From: Trichoplax adhaerens | Taxonomy: Eukaryota > Placozoa > Uniplacotomia > Trichoplacea > Trichoplacidae | Length of the DNA stretch: 64,000 bases | Reading direction: 5' to 3' | Assembly: GCF_000150275.1 (NCBI RefSeq) | Contig: NW_002060950.1 | Location: forward strand, 2,873,833-2,937,832 | Shown: piece after piece, positions 26,037-39,500 of the stretch | Numbering within the stretch: position 1 is the first letter of the stretch | Layout of the letters: each line of letters opens with the position of its first letter | The notes under the pieces: generated by a model | Databases searched by the model: none | The model's input: the letters and a program-made list of their open reading frames with translations, nothing else | What the model was told of the DNA's origin: nothing | Translations under genes and position numbers: made by a program

Positions 26037-28476
26037 CTAACGAAAGAGTAAGAATAATATCATTAATAGCGAATTCTTTCACAGTATTGATCAGACATTG
26101 GACTTGTGTGCATTAGGATAATAAAGGGCAAGTCATTGCATATCTCTTTCACTACGGCCACGACTACTCCTAAATTAGCCCAATGCCAGCTTAGTGTTTA
26201 TGCTGTAGATGTTATAGCAGGAGCTATACTATCAGACTACAATTAAAGCTATTTTTACCCAAAGAAGACGTGTGTCTACGACAATAGTTATTGCAGTAAA
26301 ATGATGGCATAAACCGTTACTACAGAAAAGAACTTGTGATTGCATGTAAATAAGGACAATGCTGTAGACTCGGTCTTACAAATAGACATTAAATAATTTT
26401 GGTAAAGTGATTGGAAGGCAAAGCGTGCCGCCGCCTATTACTATTCAGCGATCATTACTTTAAATCATGTCGTCATGGATGACAGCTAAATAAGGCATTT
26501 ATTTGGCAGTAAGAAGAATACCAGCAGTATGCATAACACTTACACAGTTGGTGTTCGCGAGTAATTGATAATAGGGCCATCCACGATAAGGCCAAATTGA
26601 GGTAAAAATTCAGTCAAGCTATTCTGAAATATAAAACAACATAAATTAAAATTCTTGATTGTTGAGGTGGCTAACCAAGCAAGTGATTGATAACTTGTTC
26701 ATAATATCAAGTAAGTAATTAATCAACGAATTGTACAACTTGGCAATATGTAGGTCCATTTACCATAAAGTGATGGCTTGGCATTTTTTCAAATTGGATA
26801 GTAATTTCGACAGGGTTCTGTTGTATTTGCCCAGCAAACATAGTAGCAAAATTGGCTCTATTCGTCATTCGGCAGAATGTAGTCAATTATACACATAGAA
26901 AGTTATTGGGATCGAATCGCTACCAATATAATCGATATTCACAATATCTATCATACTAGGCTGACTTAAAATGGCATAAATATGTTAATATCGTGAATAA
27001 ACTGGCTGCAATACGAAATCCTTTTGCCTAGATGAAGATGATCATGTTGCTGTAGGAATGAGCGTAACAATTACAACATTCATTTATACTGTGCATGGTA
27101 CAGTCATGGATTACTAAATACTCGTGGGAGTATTTAGTAGTCCTCAACTATATCTGTCTACTTAATCTAAATATGGCTATTGATGTATGATCTACAATTG
27201 AATGCAGCAATAAAATCAGATTTATATTTCTGAATTCAAAGGGATATCATGTGGGTCCAATGTTGATATTTAAGAGTGTATTTTGAAGTGTAAACGAATA
27301 AATCCACACTTATCATCGAATTGGTGATCCATAACGTTCATTCTGATCATCATCGCTTACCTTGGTTTGGACATGTTTGATTTGACGAAGAGATTCCGTT
27401 AGTCCAATCTCTTTCAATCAATTTAAGCAGGTAAATGGCCAAGGTGTCTACTTGCTAAAACAATAACCTACACGTAGAATGCAAATTCAGCAGTCAATCA
27501 GTAATAATTCGATATCATCATGGTGAGATCAATCAATCGATAGACTATTGCGTTAACAGAAGTTGATCTATCAAGAGTATTGTATGACTGCATGGCGTTT
27601 TTAATGCAACAATATCCTGATAAAGATGTTCAAGGGACCAAGGGGAAGTTCTTTTTTGAATGGCTTTTCACAAAATTGAAATTGTTTGGATGACTTAAGA
27701 TATTTTTTGTTCAAGGTAAACTGTTTGTACGAATCGCGGATGACAAACGATGAAAACTACAACGTTAATGGATTCAGTATTTGAATCGATAATTCTCAAG
27801 CGTCAATTCTTTTTACAAATTGCTTTCTTCATTATCAACCTTTGGTGCAATGATATTTTTTATAGCCAACAACAAGGTCAAATAAGATCCGATACAGTGA
27901 TGGCCGACCGATCTATTTTCACCATGTCTAATCAAATTACACTTATGCTAACGTCTTCTACCTAATTTACAATTTAAAAAGGATTGCATCGACAGGCATG
28001 GCGCCTGCCGTCTCTTACTACCTCTGTTGACGCTTGCTACTACTAAGTCTGTTGCTACTATATCGTCATGTTGTATGCCGTTGTAAATGATATTGGGTAC
28101 ATAAGAATTGGCAATGGATTGCAGAGGTGGATGTCCAATGAAGCCATCTCTGGACAAGACAACGTCAATGATGATGGAATAACTACAAGGCTTACCATTG
28201 AATCAATGTTTACAAATCGTTCTTCTTCCCTGTATGCCAGTCTATAGCGTGATATCATCCAGGCAATAGTTAGTCTTTACAAGGTTAGATGAATCATTGT
28301 AGGCTAGGTTGTAGCATGCTGCCAATCATGAAAACAAACAACATGCAATTCAAGATGTTGGTGACATAAGAACAAGAGGCAAAAAACGCTTCGTATGCCT
28401 AAAATGCCAAAATTTAAAAAATGAGCTATTCTAGTACCATGTTCAAATTAACACATGCCCCAAGGGCTGTACTGAA
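26037..28476. other. Intergenic, no gene recognised
   Basis: Holds the missing 5' exon(s) of the RRM-Tudor gene if they are local. Small frames at 27750-27965 (+) and 28067-28246 (+; reads MLYAVVNDIGYIRIGN...) show no recognisable domain and no partner exon. One short hairpin lies at 27108-27143. Confidence 0.45.
27108..27143. repeat. Short hairpin related to the GGACTACT family
   Basis: GGATTACTAAATACTC at 27108-27123 pairs with GAGTATTTAGTAGTCC at 27128-27143 around a 4-base loop; one pair is a T-G wobble. Ends resemble those of the hairpin at 15247-15284. Confidence 0.75.
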
Positions 28477-28745
28477 TCTAATTTGGATCGATTTGAAGCG
28501 ATCGATTGCTCTACAAGCAGGCAATCGGCAATAGTAAAAGTAAGAAAGAAAATGAGTCCAGGGTTTTTCCTAGTCTAATTTGGATCAATTGGAAGCGATC
28601 GATTGCTCCACAAGCAGCCAATCGGCAATAGTAAAAGTAGAAAATGAGTCCAGGGTTTTTCCTAGTCTAATTTGGATCAATTGGAAGTGATCGATTGCTC
28701 AACAAGCAGCCAATCGGCAATAGTAAAAGTAAAATAGAAAATAAG
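28477..28745. repeat. 92-97-bp tandem repeat, three copies
   Basis: Three units beginning TCTAATTTGGATC at 28477, 28574 and 28666 share GATCGATTGCTC, CAAGCAG(C/G)CAATCGGCAAT and AGTAAAAGTA blocks. Copies are highly similar and non-coding. They sit just left of the large duplicated segment. Confidence 0.88.
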
Positions 28746-29045
28746 TCAGATTGAATTTGCTACCGATAGTCACACAGAGATTAATTTCACGGTGTGAAGA
28801 AGAGTAGCAGTTTCATCATTCCCCAATAACTTGTCCAGTTGAAGAAGAACAGTGAAGATGCGAGCCACCAATTTAGCCAGGTAATGGCGGAGCGCAAAAC
28901 GGAAGAGTTACAACACGCTAACACTAGTGACTGACTAATCGATTCATTTATGGCCGGCCGGACGGTAGGACAGCAGTCCACGATAGTAGTGGACTCTGCT
29001 GCCCAAGCGTATAGTGTACAGTATGGCGGTACCGACGCCATTCAG

Positions 29046-30790
29046 GTGTGAACAAGGCCAGTGCAAAATCTATGTCATTTTACAATAACTTTTTACACAA
29101 GCAAGAGATGACAAATCATTTGGCAACCGTGAGTTGCCAAATGAAACAAATGGGTCTCTAATAACTCACCATATTTTGGATATCGTGTACAAGAAACTTG
29201 AATGAATTTCCATAGCGATACAAGCAAGTTTCCAGGCATTTTCAACCTTCTATTTCTGTTTGGTCATCATGGCTTTGTCTAATTCTAGCCATACGGTATA
29301 TGGCCCGTTTATTATAATACATCTTAGAAATGCTGACGGAGGCACTTTGTTGGCGTACAGACGCCAATCAGGTATGAACAAGGACAGTGCATAATCCATG
29401 TCATATTACAAGGACTTATTAGACAAACAAGGGGTGACAAGCCATTTGACAAGCGTGAGTTGTCCAAGAAACAAATGGGTCTCTCTCTACATCTCACCAT
29501 ATTTTGGATATCGTGTACAAGAAACTTGAATGAATTTCCATGGCGATACAAGCAAGTTTCCAGGCATTTTCAACTTTCTATTTCTGTTTGGTCATCATGA
29601 CTTTGTCTAATTCTAGCCATACGGTATATGGCCGTTTATTATAATACATCTTAGAAATGCTGACCCAAGCACTTTGTTGGCGTACAGACGCCAACAAAGT
29701 GTGAACAAGGCCAGTGCATAATCCATGTCATGTTACAAGGACTTATTAGACAAACAAAGGGTGACAAACTATTTGAGAAGCGTGAGTTGTCCAAGAAACA
29801 AATGGGTCTTCAACTCACTGGATATCGTGTACAAGGGACTTGAATGGATTTCAATCGAGATACAAGCAAGTTTCCAGGCATTTTCAACTTTCTATTTCTA
29901 TTTGGTCATCATGACTTTGTCTAATTCTAGCCATACGGTATATGGCCGTTTATTATAATACATCTTAGAAATGCTGACCCAAGCACTTTGTTGGCGTACA
30001 GACGCCAATCAAGTGTGAACAAGGCCAGTGCATAATCCATGTCATGTTACAAGGACTTATTAGACAAACAAGGGGTGACAAACTATTTGGCAAGCGTGAG
30101 TTGTCCAAGAAACAAATGGGTCTCGAACACCTCACCATATTTTGGATATCGTGTACAAGAAACTTGAATGAATTTCAATCGAGACACAAGCAAGTTTTCA
30201 TGCATTTTCGACCTTGTATTTCTGTTTGGTCATCATGACTTTGTCTAATCCTAACCATACAGTGCATGGCCGTTTATTATTATTATAATACATCTTAGAA
30301 ATGCGGACGGAAGCACTATGTTGACGGACAGACACCAACTTGGTATGAATAAGGCGAGTGCGTAGTCGATGTCATCTTACAACCACTTGTTAGACAGACA
30401 AGGGGTGACAAATCATTTGGCAATCCTAGTCGTTAAAGAAAGAAATGGCTCTCCAACTCACTGGATATCGTGTACAAGGGATTTGAATGAATTTCAATCG
30501 AGATACAAGCAAGTTTCCATGCATTTTCAACCGTCTATTTCCGCTTGGTCATCATGACTTTGTCTAACCCTAACCACACATGGCTATTTATTATAATACA
30601 TCTTAAAAATGATGACGGAAGCACTTTTGTTGGAGGACGCCAATTAGGGATGAACAAGTCGAGTGCAAAATTAATGTCATCTTACAACAACTCGTTAGAC
30701 AAACAAGGGGTGACAAATTATTTGGCAGCCCTAGTCGTCAAAGAAAGAAATGGGGTCTTCAACTCACTGGATATCGTGTATCCTTCCGTC
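29046..30790. repeat. ~310-bp tandem repeat units, six copies (copy A)
   Basis: Units begin around 29046, 29372, 29699, 30012, 30345 and 30648. Each contains AGTGC(A/G)(A/T)A(A/G)T, GTTAGACA(A/G)ACAAG, TTTGGATATCGTGTACAAG or CACTGGATATCGTGTACAAG, TTTGGTCATCATG and CATCTTA(G/A)AAATG blocks. A short frame reading SLDKQGVTNYLAALVVKERNG recurs in the right-hand units and is broken in others, so the unit could derive from an old exon. Confidence 0.88.
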
Positions 30791-30879
30791 GCTTTTTACC
30801 CGAAATTCCGCCTTGTCCAGACTAGCAACAGTATAGAAATGGCGAGATTTCGGGTAAAAAGAGGGACGGCGACGAAGGA
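30781..30879. repeat. Imperfect inverted repeat at the end of the tandem array (copy A)
   Basis: CTTTTTACCCGAAAT (30792-30806) is the exact reverse complement of 30847-30861. Flanking arms TCCTTCCGTCG and GACGGCGACGAAGGA pair imperfectly, giving a potential long stem. It replaces the normal continuation of the last tandem unit. The same element occurs at 33269-33366. Confidence 0.8.
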
Positions 30880-31506
30880 GGGAAAGTTGCCTAGTTCCTA
30901 GCGTCGATTAGTCCAGCGCGCGTTACTTGAACTCTACTGTACTGTACTGTATACACACGTTTTTCTTCATACTGTACCTCAAGGGTGCTCTAGTCTGAAG
31001 ACTATAAAGTTGGAGGGATAGTCTGTGAAAGGATTGATTCTAGTCAGAAGACAAAAATAGAGTCATGAACTGAAATAAAATATCGGTACTGTACCGTACA
31101 TATTGTACAGTATGGTGGTCAGGGACGAAAAGAAAGAAAGAAAGATGGATATGCCAGCGCAACCTTTCTGCTTTTCTTCCTAGATGCGTGTAACGGACAG
31201 ACAACTTCCCAGAAGCGCTACACTACTGATCTAGAGAATGGAATCCATCCCTGATATACTGAGCGTGATCCTTTTCGTTTTAGATAAATCAACGCTAATG
31301 TTTTGCGACATTTTGTGAACGAAATTCATCAAAATTGTTATGTGTGGAAAGAAGAAGCTCTCATAAACATGCCTGTATAATTTATTTTTGTGAAATAAAT
31401 GATTTCAATTCGTTTTTTCACGATTTATGGTGTACCGTTATTCTTGTAAAAATCGCCATTGTACAGTACTGTATTGTATTGTAACTGTAGCATTTCTAGC
31501 AGTCTA

Positions 31507-31556
31507 NNNNNNNNNNNNNNNNNNNNNNNNNNNNNNNNNNNNNNNNNNNNNNNNNN
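31507..31556. other. Assembly gap (50 Ns)
   Basis: A run of exactly 50 N bases. Copy A of the duplicated segment ends and copy B begins at its two edges, which is the pattern expected when two overlapping contigs are scaffolded without merging. Confidence 0.99.
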
Positions 31557-31560
31557 GTTT

Positions 31561-34031
31561 ATCATTCCCCAATAACTTGTCCAGTTGAAGAAGAACAGTG
31601 AAGATGCGAGCCACCAATTTAGCCAGGTAATGGCGGAGCGCAAAACGGAAGAGTTACAACACGCTAACACTAGTGACTGACTAATCGATTCATTTATGGC
31701 CGGCCGGACGGTAGGACAGCAGTCCACGATAGTAGTGGACTCTGCTGCCCAAGCGTATAGTGTACAGTATGGCGGTACCGACGCCATTCAGGTGTGAACA
31801 AGGCCAGTGCAAAATCTATGTCATTTTACAATAACTTTTTACACAAGCAAGAGATGACAAATCATTTGGCAACCGTGAGTTGCCAAATGAAACAAATGGG
31901 TCTCTAATAACTCACCATATTTTGGATATCGTGTACAAGAAACTTGAATGAATTTCCATAGCGATACAAGCAAGTTTCCAGGCATTTTCAACCTTCTATT
32001 TCTGTTTGGTCATCATGGCTTTGTCTAATTCTAGCCATACGGTATATGGCCCGTTTATTATAATACATCTTAGAAATGCTGACGGAGGCACTATGTTGGC
32101 GTACAGACGCCAATCAGGTATGAACAAGGACAGTGCATAATCCATGTCATATTACAAGGACTTATTAGACAAACAAGGGGTGACAAGCCATTTGACAAGC
32201 GTGAGTTGTGCAAGAAACAAATGGGTCTCTCTCTACATCTCACCATATTTTGGATATCGGGTACAAGAAACTTGAATGAATTTCCATGGTGATACAAGCA
32301 AGTTTCCAGGCATTTTCAACCTTCTATTTCTGTTTGGTCATCATGACTTTGTCTAATTCTAGCCATACGGTATATGGCCGTTTATTATAATACGTCTTAG
32401 AAATGCTGACCCAAGCACTTTGTTGGCGTACAGACGCCAATCAGGTGTGAACAAGGACCGTGCATAATTGATGTCATATTACAAGGACTTATTAGACAAA
32501 CAAGGGGTGACAAACTATTTGGCAACCGTGAGTTGTCCAAGAAACAAATGGGTCTCTAACACCTCACCATATTTTGGATATCGTGTACAAGAAACTTGAA
32601 TGAATTTCAATCGAGACACAAGCAAGTTTTCATGCATTTTCGACCTTCTATTTCTGTTTGGTCATCATGACTTTGTCTAATCCTAACCATACAGTGCATG
32701 ACCGTTTATTTATTATTATAATACATCTTAGAAATGCTGACGGAAGCACTATGTTGACGGACAGACGCCAACTTGGTATGAATAAGCCGAGTGCGTAGTC
32801 GATGTCATCTTACAACCACTTGTTAGACAGACAAGGGGTGACAAATCATTTGGCAACCCTAGTTGTTAAAGAAAGAAATGGCTCTCCAACTCACTGGATA
32901 TCGTGTACAAGGGATTTGAATGAATTTCAATCCAGACACAAGCAAGTTTTCATGCATTTTCAACCTTCTATTTCCGCTTGGTCATCATGACTTTGTCTAA
33001 CCCTAACCACACATGGCTATTTATTTACTGTTAAATGAGCACATTATCGTAAACCGTCAGCAAAGCGACGGGAGCTTGCACTAGTACATCTTAAAAATGA
33101 TGACGGAAGCACTTTTGTTGGAGGACGCCAATTAGGGATGAACAAGTCGAGTGCAAAATCAATGTCATCTTACAACAACTCGTTAGACAAACAAGCAGTG
33201 ACAAATGATTTGGCAGCCCTAGTCGTCAAAGAAAGAAATGGGTCTTCAACTCACTGGATATCGTGTATCCTTCCGTCGCTTTTTACCCGAAATTCCGCCT
33301 TGTCTAGACTAGCAACAGTATGGAAATGGCGAGATTTCGGGTAAAAAGAGGGACGGCGACGAAGGAGGGAAAGTTGCCTAGTTCCTAGCGTCGATTAGTC
33401 CAGTAGAATACCCAGCGCGCGTTACTTGAACTCTACTGTACTGTACTGTACACACGTTTTTCTTCATACTGTACCTCAAGGGTGCTCTAGTCTGAAGACT
33501 ATAAAGTTGGAGGGATAGTCTGTGAAAGGATTGATTCTAGTCAGAAGACAAAAATAGAGTTATGAACTGAAATAAAATATCAGTACTGTACCCGTACATA
33601 TTGTACAGTATGGTGGTCAGGGACGAAAAGAAAGAAAGATGGATATGCCAGCGCAACCTTTCTGCTTTTCTTCCTAGATGCGTGTAACGGACAGACAACT
33701 TCCCAGAAGCGCTACACTACTGATCTAGAGAATGGAATCCATCCCTGATATACAGTACTGTACAGTAGGACTGAGTACAGTACACTTGCGAACTACTGTA
33801 CGTTTTAGATAAATCAACGCTAATGTTTTGCGACATTTTGTGAACGAAATTCATCAAAATTGTTATGTGTGGAAAGAAGAAGCTCTCATAAACATGCCTG
33901 TATAATTTATTTTTGTGAAATAAATGATTTCAATTCGTTTTTTCACGATTTATGGTGTACCGTTATTCTTGTAAAAATCGCCATTGTACAGTACTGTATT
34001 GTATTGTAACTGTAGCATTTCTAGCAGTCTA
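31561..34031. repeat. Copy B of the duplicated segment (right of the gap)
   Basis: Nearly identical to 28815-31506 but with five tandem units instead of six, a ~55-bp insertion near 33020-33085 that copy A lacks, and a TACAGTACTGTACAGTA-rich insertion near 33752-33798. Beyond 34031 the sequence is unique. Allelic versions of a single locus would explain these differences. Confidence 0.9.
33269..33366. repeat. Imperfect inverted repeat (copy B)
   Basis: Counterpart of the element at 30781-30879, with the same 15-base perfect core at 33279-33293 and 33334-33348. Confidence 0.8.
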
Positions 34032-36516
34032 TCCAACAATACAGTACGCATACTCGTACTTCAAATCAAGGGGGGAATTGCATAATATCCAAAGGTATTT
34101 CCTTCATTTTCCCTTAAATTATTCAATAAATTCAATCAAAACTTCAATAATGAATTGATTAATCGAGCACTTGCAAGGCAGTGGATGCAAATAATATGCA
34201 AGGCTTGTATAGAACATCCAATATTCTCCATCCAAGGAGTTTCTCAACGGTTGCTATGCTATCGAATACAAGACAAACGCTAGTGGCAATTACTTCTATT
34301 CGAGTTCGAAATTTCAAAGTACTGCATTGGGATCAGGGATGACCACAAATTGTCGCGGACCTTCACGGTAAATAGGAATAGGAAAGCACAGAGTTGGCAT
34401 TGGCAATAGAGCGCAAAGATAAAAAAAAAAATTTAAAATAAAAGTAGCCATGTGATGGAGGTGCGGGAAGAGGAAAGGGGGGGGGGATAAAGGAAAATAC
34501 AATTGGAACATCTCAAGTAAACTAAATAAATGGACGGAAATAGCAACAGTAACCATCATGTAACAAACAGACATCTTAGCTTACTGTAGACATTCCTATC
34601 TTTTGCAGGATACAGCAAATGGAACCTGCATCATTATCGATGAAAGGATGGTGTTAGCGATAACGATAGCTTCCGAATTTCTGTATGCTCTCAGACTACT
34701 GAAGCGAAATTCATCAACGATACGAAATACGCGCACGTTAGGGATTGGATGCAATATAGAATGGACACCATGCTAATTGCATACTTTGCTAGATATTACA
34801 AAAGAGCGGCGTGTAATACTACTTCTGGAGTACAGGAGTCATTATTTTGCAATTTTTGATTCCATTAAAGGTGTCCTAAATCTTACGTACGCATCGATGT
34901 TGTTACATGGACATCAGCAAATCATTGTTGAGCTTGATATGGCTATATCACTATCCAGTATAGCATCATTCAACCCTTGTCAGATTGGTACTATGTGTAA
35001 GCGCATAGTCTTCAAATATCATGAATGATTAATTATAGTAGAAACTGAGTCAATGTAGCCAAAATAAGTCGTTAATTCACTGTGAATGACCGTCAAAATT
35101 GCCTAGTTAGAGCTAAGCATCTTTGATAACAATTTTTGATATTGCTTGCTTCAAAATAGTGGCTGTGAGAAATAGTAAATCAAACTTAAATGCGCCTTAC
35201 GGCACTACTCAGTTAGTGTGACCTCTCTCATTATGATTTCTACGCTATCTTCGAGCTTGCCACCGATTTTTTTCTCTAACTAGACTGGGCCAGCTGAGTT
35301 GTCTTTAGATTTCGGAGTGAATAACAAGGAAGTTGCAAAGTATGGCTGGTCAGTGCCGAGGACTACGAGACCTAACTAGGTGTATCCAGTAGTCCATGCC
35401 AGTACTCACTGTTATGTCTTTCATGGTTCATCCTGCTCAAGAGTAAATTTAAAAATACTTCGAGTCTACAACATAATGCAAATATAATATTTATTATACT
35501 AACCATCAGTAGAATGGAATCAATGTAGTGCATAGTACAAAATGTTAGATAAAAAGGAAAGTAAGCAATGACAATTACAAAAATGCGGCTTAGGCACTAG
35601 CTTTTATACTATCGGACGAAGTTATAAACACATATTCGTTACCGACAATATACTTACCATAGCTATAATAAAACTACGATCATTGGTAATGTCATACTGA
35701 TCTGGAAAGAAGTGGCTCTTACTGTATAGGAAGCATTTAAACATCACAGATGGTACGTACGTTTAGCGCCATGATGGATTAGAATTAATAATTATGCTTT
35801 GCGTGATTGTCTCTATTCGAAACTGCCTCAAGCAAAATTTTGACAGATTTTACTATTGGAAATACCTACAGGTGCTAGTATTGTTATTCATAGTACATCC
35901 TTATCCGCTAGATCATTGCAGGCAATTTAGGCTTTATTATCAAGTCATTATGGAATGATGGTATAATGAAATATATCTTACAAATATACGCGTATTCTGT
36001 GACTGTAATGATAGGCATACAGTAGAATAACTGGCTAAATTGATTGCTAAAACTTCTATCCATACTACATAAATCTACTAGAGGTTGAATAGAGCCAAGA
36101 TTGATAAGTCACAATTTACAATAATATACTTGTGCATATAATTGAAGCAATATATTTGTAAAATCCAGCTGCATACATTTGTTATTCGATTGTATGACAT
36201 TATTGATACATCGAATGATACTCGGATCATTGTCATACCCTTAATATTACGATTTTCTTAATACTTATTAAATTGGTTATACAAGTGCAATTAGAAATTT
36301 ATTATCAACCATGTGCTGTGTTCTATTTTCAAAGACCATACACAGTACATCCAATTTTGTTAAATTTTATTCGTAATAAAGTGATTCAGCATTTTTATTT
36401 CTAATAATACATCATTCATTTCAATCCAAAAGGACGTCTCTTGCCCTAGCTCTACTTCTAGCTGGCTGTAATAGAATCTTTATAAGGGATATTCTTGGCT
36501 CAGCGATAAACATAAA
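34032..36516. other. Intergenic, no gene recognised
   Basis: About 2.5 kb between the repeat segment and the 3' end of PARP gene A. Contains a short poly-G/poly-A patch near 34420-34490 and a weak hairpin at 35360-35395. Open frames at 34314-34574 and 34777-35028 show no domain or splice support. Confidence 0.5.
35360..35395. repeat. Weak hairpin with GGACTAC / GTAGTCC ends
   Basis: GGACTAC (35360-35366) pairs with GTAGTCC (35389-35395), and a nested ACCTAACTAGGT palindrome lies inside. A diverged relative without a good stem appears near 44975-45010 (GGACTACGACT... TATCCAGCAG). Confidence 0.5.
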
Positions 36517-39500
36517 TCAACTTGAATACACTATGTATTCTGGGTAAGCAGCGTTATCGTGAAATACCACAAAAACAGAGTCATTATTTTCGTTACGAAC
36601 TGAATGGAGATTTATAGTCTGGCTGCCTTGTATGGTACCTAAATTGGGTTGACTTCTTTCGGCTGGTTCTCCGAAAATACCTGTCAAAACGCGTGCTATT
36701 ATAATCACTGGACCATATACTTTAGCTACTTCAGCACTTTGGGTAAAATAAGTTCCAATACCCAGTGCTGCACCTGATTAGAAAGAAAAATTCCGTCAGC
36801 ATAAATTATGTTATTGCTATGAGATCGAATCGATATCAGCTATGTTTGTCTATTATGTACCATTAGATTTTCCTGAATAATCTCTGTTAAATCCTGCTTG
36901 GCAAATTCTATCGATAAAATTAAGCTGGGTACCATGAAATAATTGCCTTTCTACAATCGTCCCTGGCTGATATTCATCAACTATTTTAGCTACATCCATC
37001 TTCATTAATTGATAGCGTTGATATAAATTCCAATTTTGTACTCGTTCCACTTGTGTTACTTCGATATTACTATTTCCTAGTAGACTATAAATTTCTGCTA
37101 ATTCTATTGCAGTGGTTATTTCTACTCGATTCTTTCTTCCGTCTTGGATCTCATTAATATTGTCGTATTCCCAGTCGCCAGGTACACTTATGCAGTCTAC
37201 TTATAGTAGTTGGCAGAAAAAAGAAAGAATATATTTTTTGAATATGATAACATTTACATGTATCGCATAATTGCACAGAATTTATAGTAAAATAAATTGA
37301 ATTTATACCTGGATAATTTTTTCTAATTACATATGTACGATTGCTATTTTGCAATGTCAGATTCATCTGTTCAAAATTAACCACCTTGAGTTCACCACCT
37401 ATACAAGCCGTTTGACAAAACTTCTTGTCTTTTTGATAAAGTTGGTAATATTTTTCAATTTCGTAATTTAATTTTTCGTCAAATGGATAATAAGAATGAC
37501 CTATTTTCATCTGCCATGGTGCTATTTCATACGTAAATTGTTGCAATGTATGACTAGCTTTCTCTTGTAAATTGCGTTGTATTTTTTGATAGAGATCTAT
37601 TATCGTACAACAAACATCTTCACTAATGCCATATATGGTAATAAATGAATATTCTTGGCTAGATTCTTTAATTAAGACGGTGCCATATTTATTCCACATA
37701 TTTAATTTCAAGCTGATCCAACTGTGATCTTCTAAATTTGTAAGGTGTTCAACATCTGTCAGTGTTTTGCATGCCAACGATGGCATCAGTTTATACATTT
37801 TCGATTTTATCCGTCGGATAGTTTCACGATCTTTTGCTGCAATTGCAATATCAATATCTAATGGCTTACAACAATAATCTTGAAAAATGATCCATTTATA
37901 ATATGAAGTAGAGCTACAATTAATCATTCGATTTCGTATCCATCTTGTCATTTCCAGGCATCGATACCAGTTAATCATGACAAATTCAAGGCGTTGCAGG
38001 TTCTTCGTTAAATGCTGTTGTTGCACAAATTCTTCAATTTTACTTATTAGTAAGCCAATATTCTTCTCATCTGTTTCATTTCCAAGAAATGGGATTGCTA
38101 AAGAGCTTACTTTAGCTCTGTTAACGTAATTTAACAAAGCATCAAAGTTTTCCAGCATTCCATATGGGCATGCCTTAATTACGATTGGGTCTTGAGAACA
38201 AATACTAACTCCATGCAGTCCTTGAGGCAACGACTGATTACTATTGCAATCAGATCCATGAAATTGGAAATTAACTGCGTAGCCATCTAGATGACTTGCA
38301 CAAATTTCTATTAAAGATAATAAAGCTTTTGCATGGGAATGTTGGATTGATCCCTTGTAAATATCAAGAATTAATATCTGCTGATCTTTAATACAACATC
38401 TTGCGGAATAAAGTAGAGTCAATTTACCACCATTTCCTTCGTTCCGGATAGCTTTTGATTTTATTGCGTTATTAATAAGATCTATTTCTGATTTTACATT
38501 AAGTAAAGCTTGCCTAAAGGCAGTATGATGATCGTTTAATGAGACAGTAACATAAATAGTCTTTAAACTAGTTTTAAGCGAATTTTGAAGGGCAAATTCC
38601 TTAGCAGCATCGATCATTCCTCGAGCAACCTCCTGGATATGGAGGCCCACATTCCCAGCTCCAATTGGAGGTATCGCAATAGATGTCATTAAATTGTCGT
38701 GAGCTATTTTGATACACTGATTAATTTTGTCAATAAGCCACTTAAATAGAAGAGAAAGAAAATAATAAATGAGCCAACTCTGAAATTTGTACGACTCAGT
38801 AAGCAAAGTGATAAATCATTATTTATAATAGAATAGTATTTAGTTACTATTATATCTACCGGTAATTTTCTGTTTGAGCTTAGAAATGGAATATGATAAA
38901 CTGCCTTGCTTTGAAAATAACTACCATCCGTTATACCAATCTTGTCTAGTGTTAATTCTGCTAGATTTGTATCGCAGTCATTTTGGTAGGCTTGGCCACC
39001 TGCGCGATATAATAATTTTGCAAGTTTCCCTACACTGTAAGATCCGAGCTCTATAGAGTTTATAATGACATCTGCCTATAATTGGATATTTAGTTTAGCA
39101 ATCCTGTAGTGGTATAAGAGTTATTATTGACTTTACTATATGTAAATATTAGCTTCATCTTAAAAGCAACTAACTTTAATCTTTTCCAGGGCTCCGCGAA
39201 CGATTTTAATAGTGATTTCGTTAATTTTGATTTCATCAAGGGTGTTTCCCAATTTCGATTCAGCAGCCTTTTCTAATCTAGTTATCAAAAAGTTATCATG
39301 GCAATATTTGATAGTGATGTTGATGCAGTTCAACGAACAAGGCTGGTAATGATTAATAATTCTAATTGTAAATTTAAAAATCCTATTTCTAGTAGCAGCA
39401 GATTTGACTTGAATTCATGCTGTAATTACCTATTTTGGATTTTGAATAGTTCATGCTTTATGGATATCCTAGATGTTAATAAAATGAATTTGATGCACAT

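Larger units (their letters stand above)
28815..31506. repeat. Copy A of a ~2.5-2.7 kb duplicated segment (left of the gap)
   Basis: This segment is nearly identical to 31561-34031. It starts with a block containing GGCCGGCCGG, then holds six ~310-bp tandem units, a hairpin element and a TACTGTA-rich tail, and ends exactly at the run of Ns. No open frame in it is convincing; the 28787-29041 minus frame is repeated in copy B and has no domain resemblance. Composition is less AT-rich than the flanks. Confidence 0.9.

Noticed and set aside
26056-26078. First exon of the RRM-Tudor gene (ATGTCTGATC... on the minus strand)
   Set aside because: The nearest GT donor leaves phase 1, while the exon starting at 26036 needs phase 2, and the intron would be very short.
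28787-29041. 84-residue minus-strand frame in the duplicated segment
   Set aside because: Cys/Ser/Trp-rich with no domain or splice support, and repeated only because the DNA segment is duplicated.
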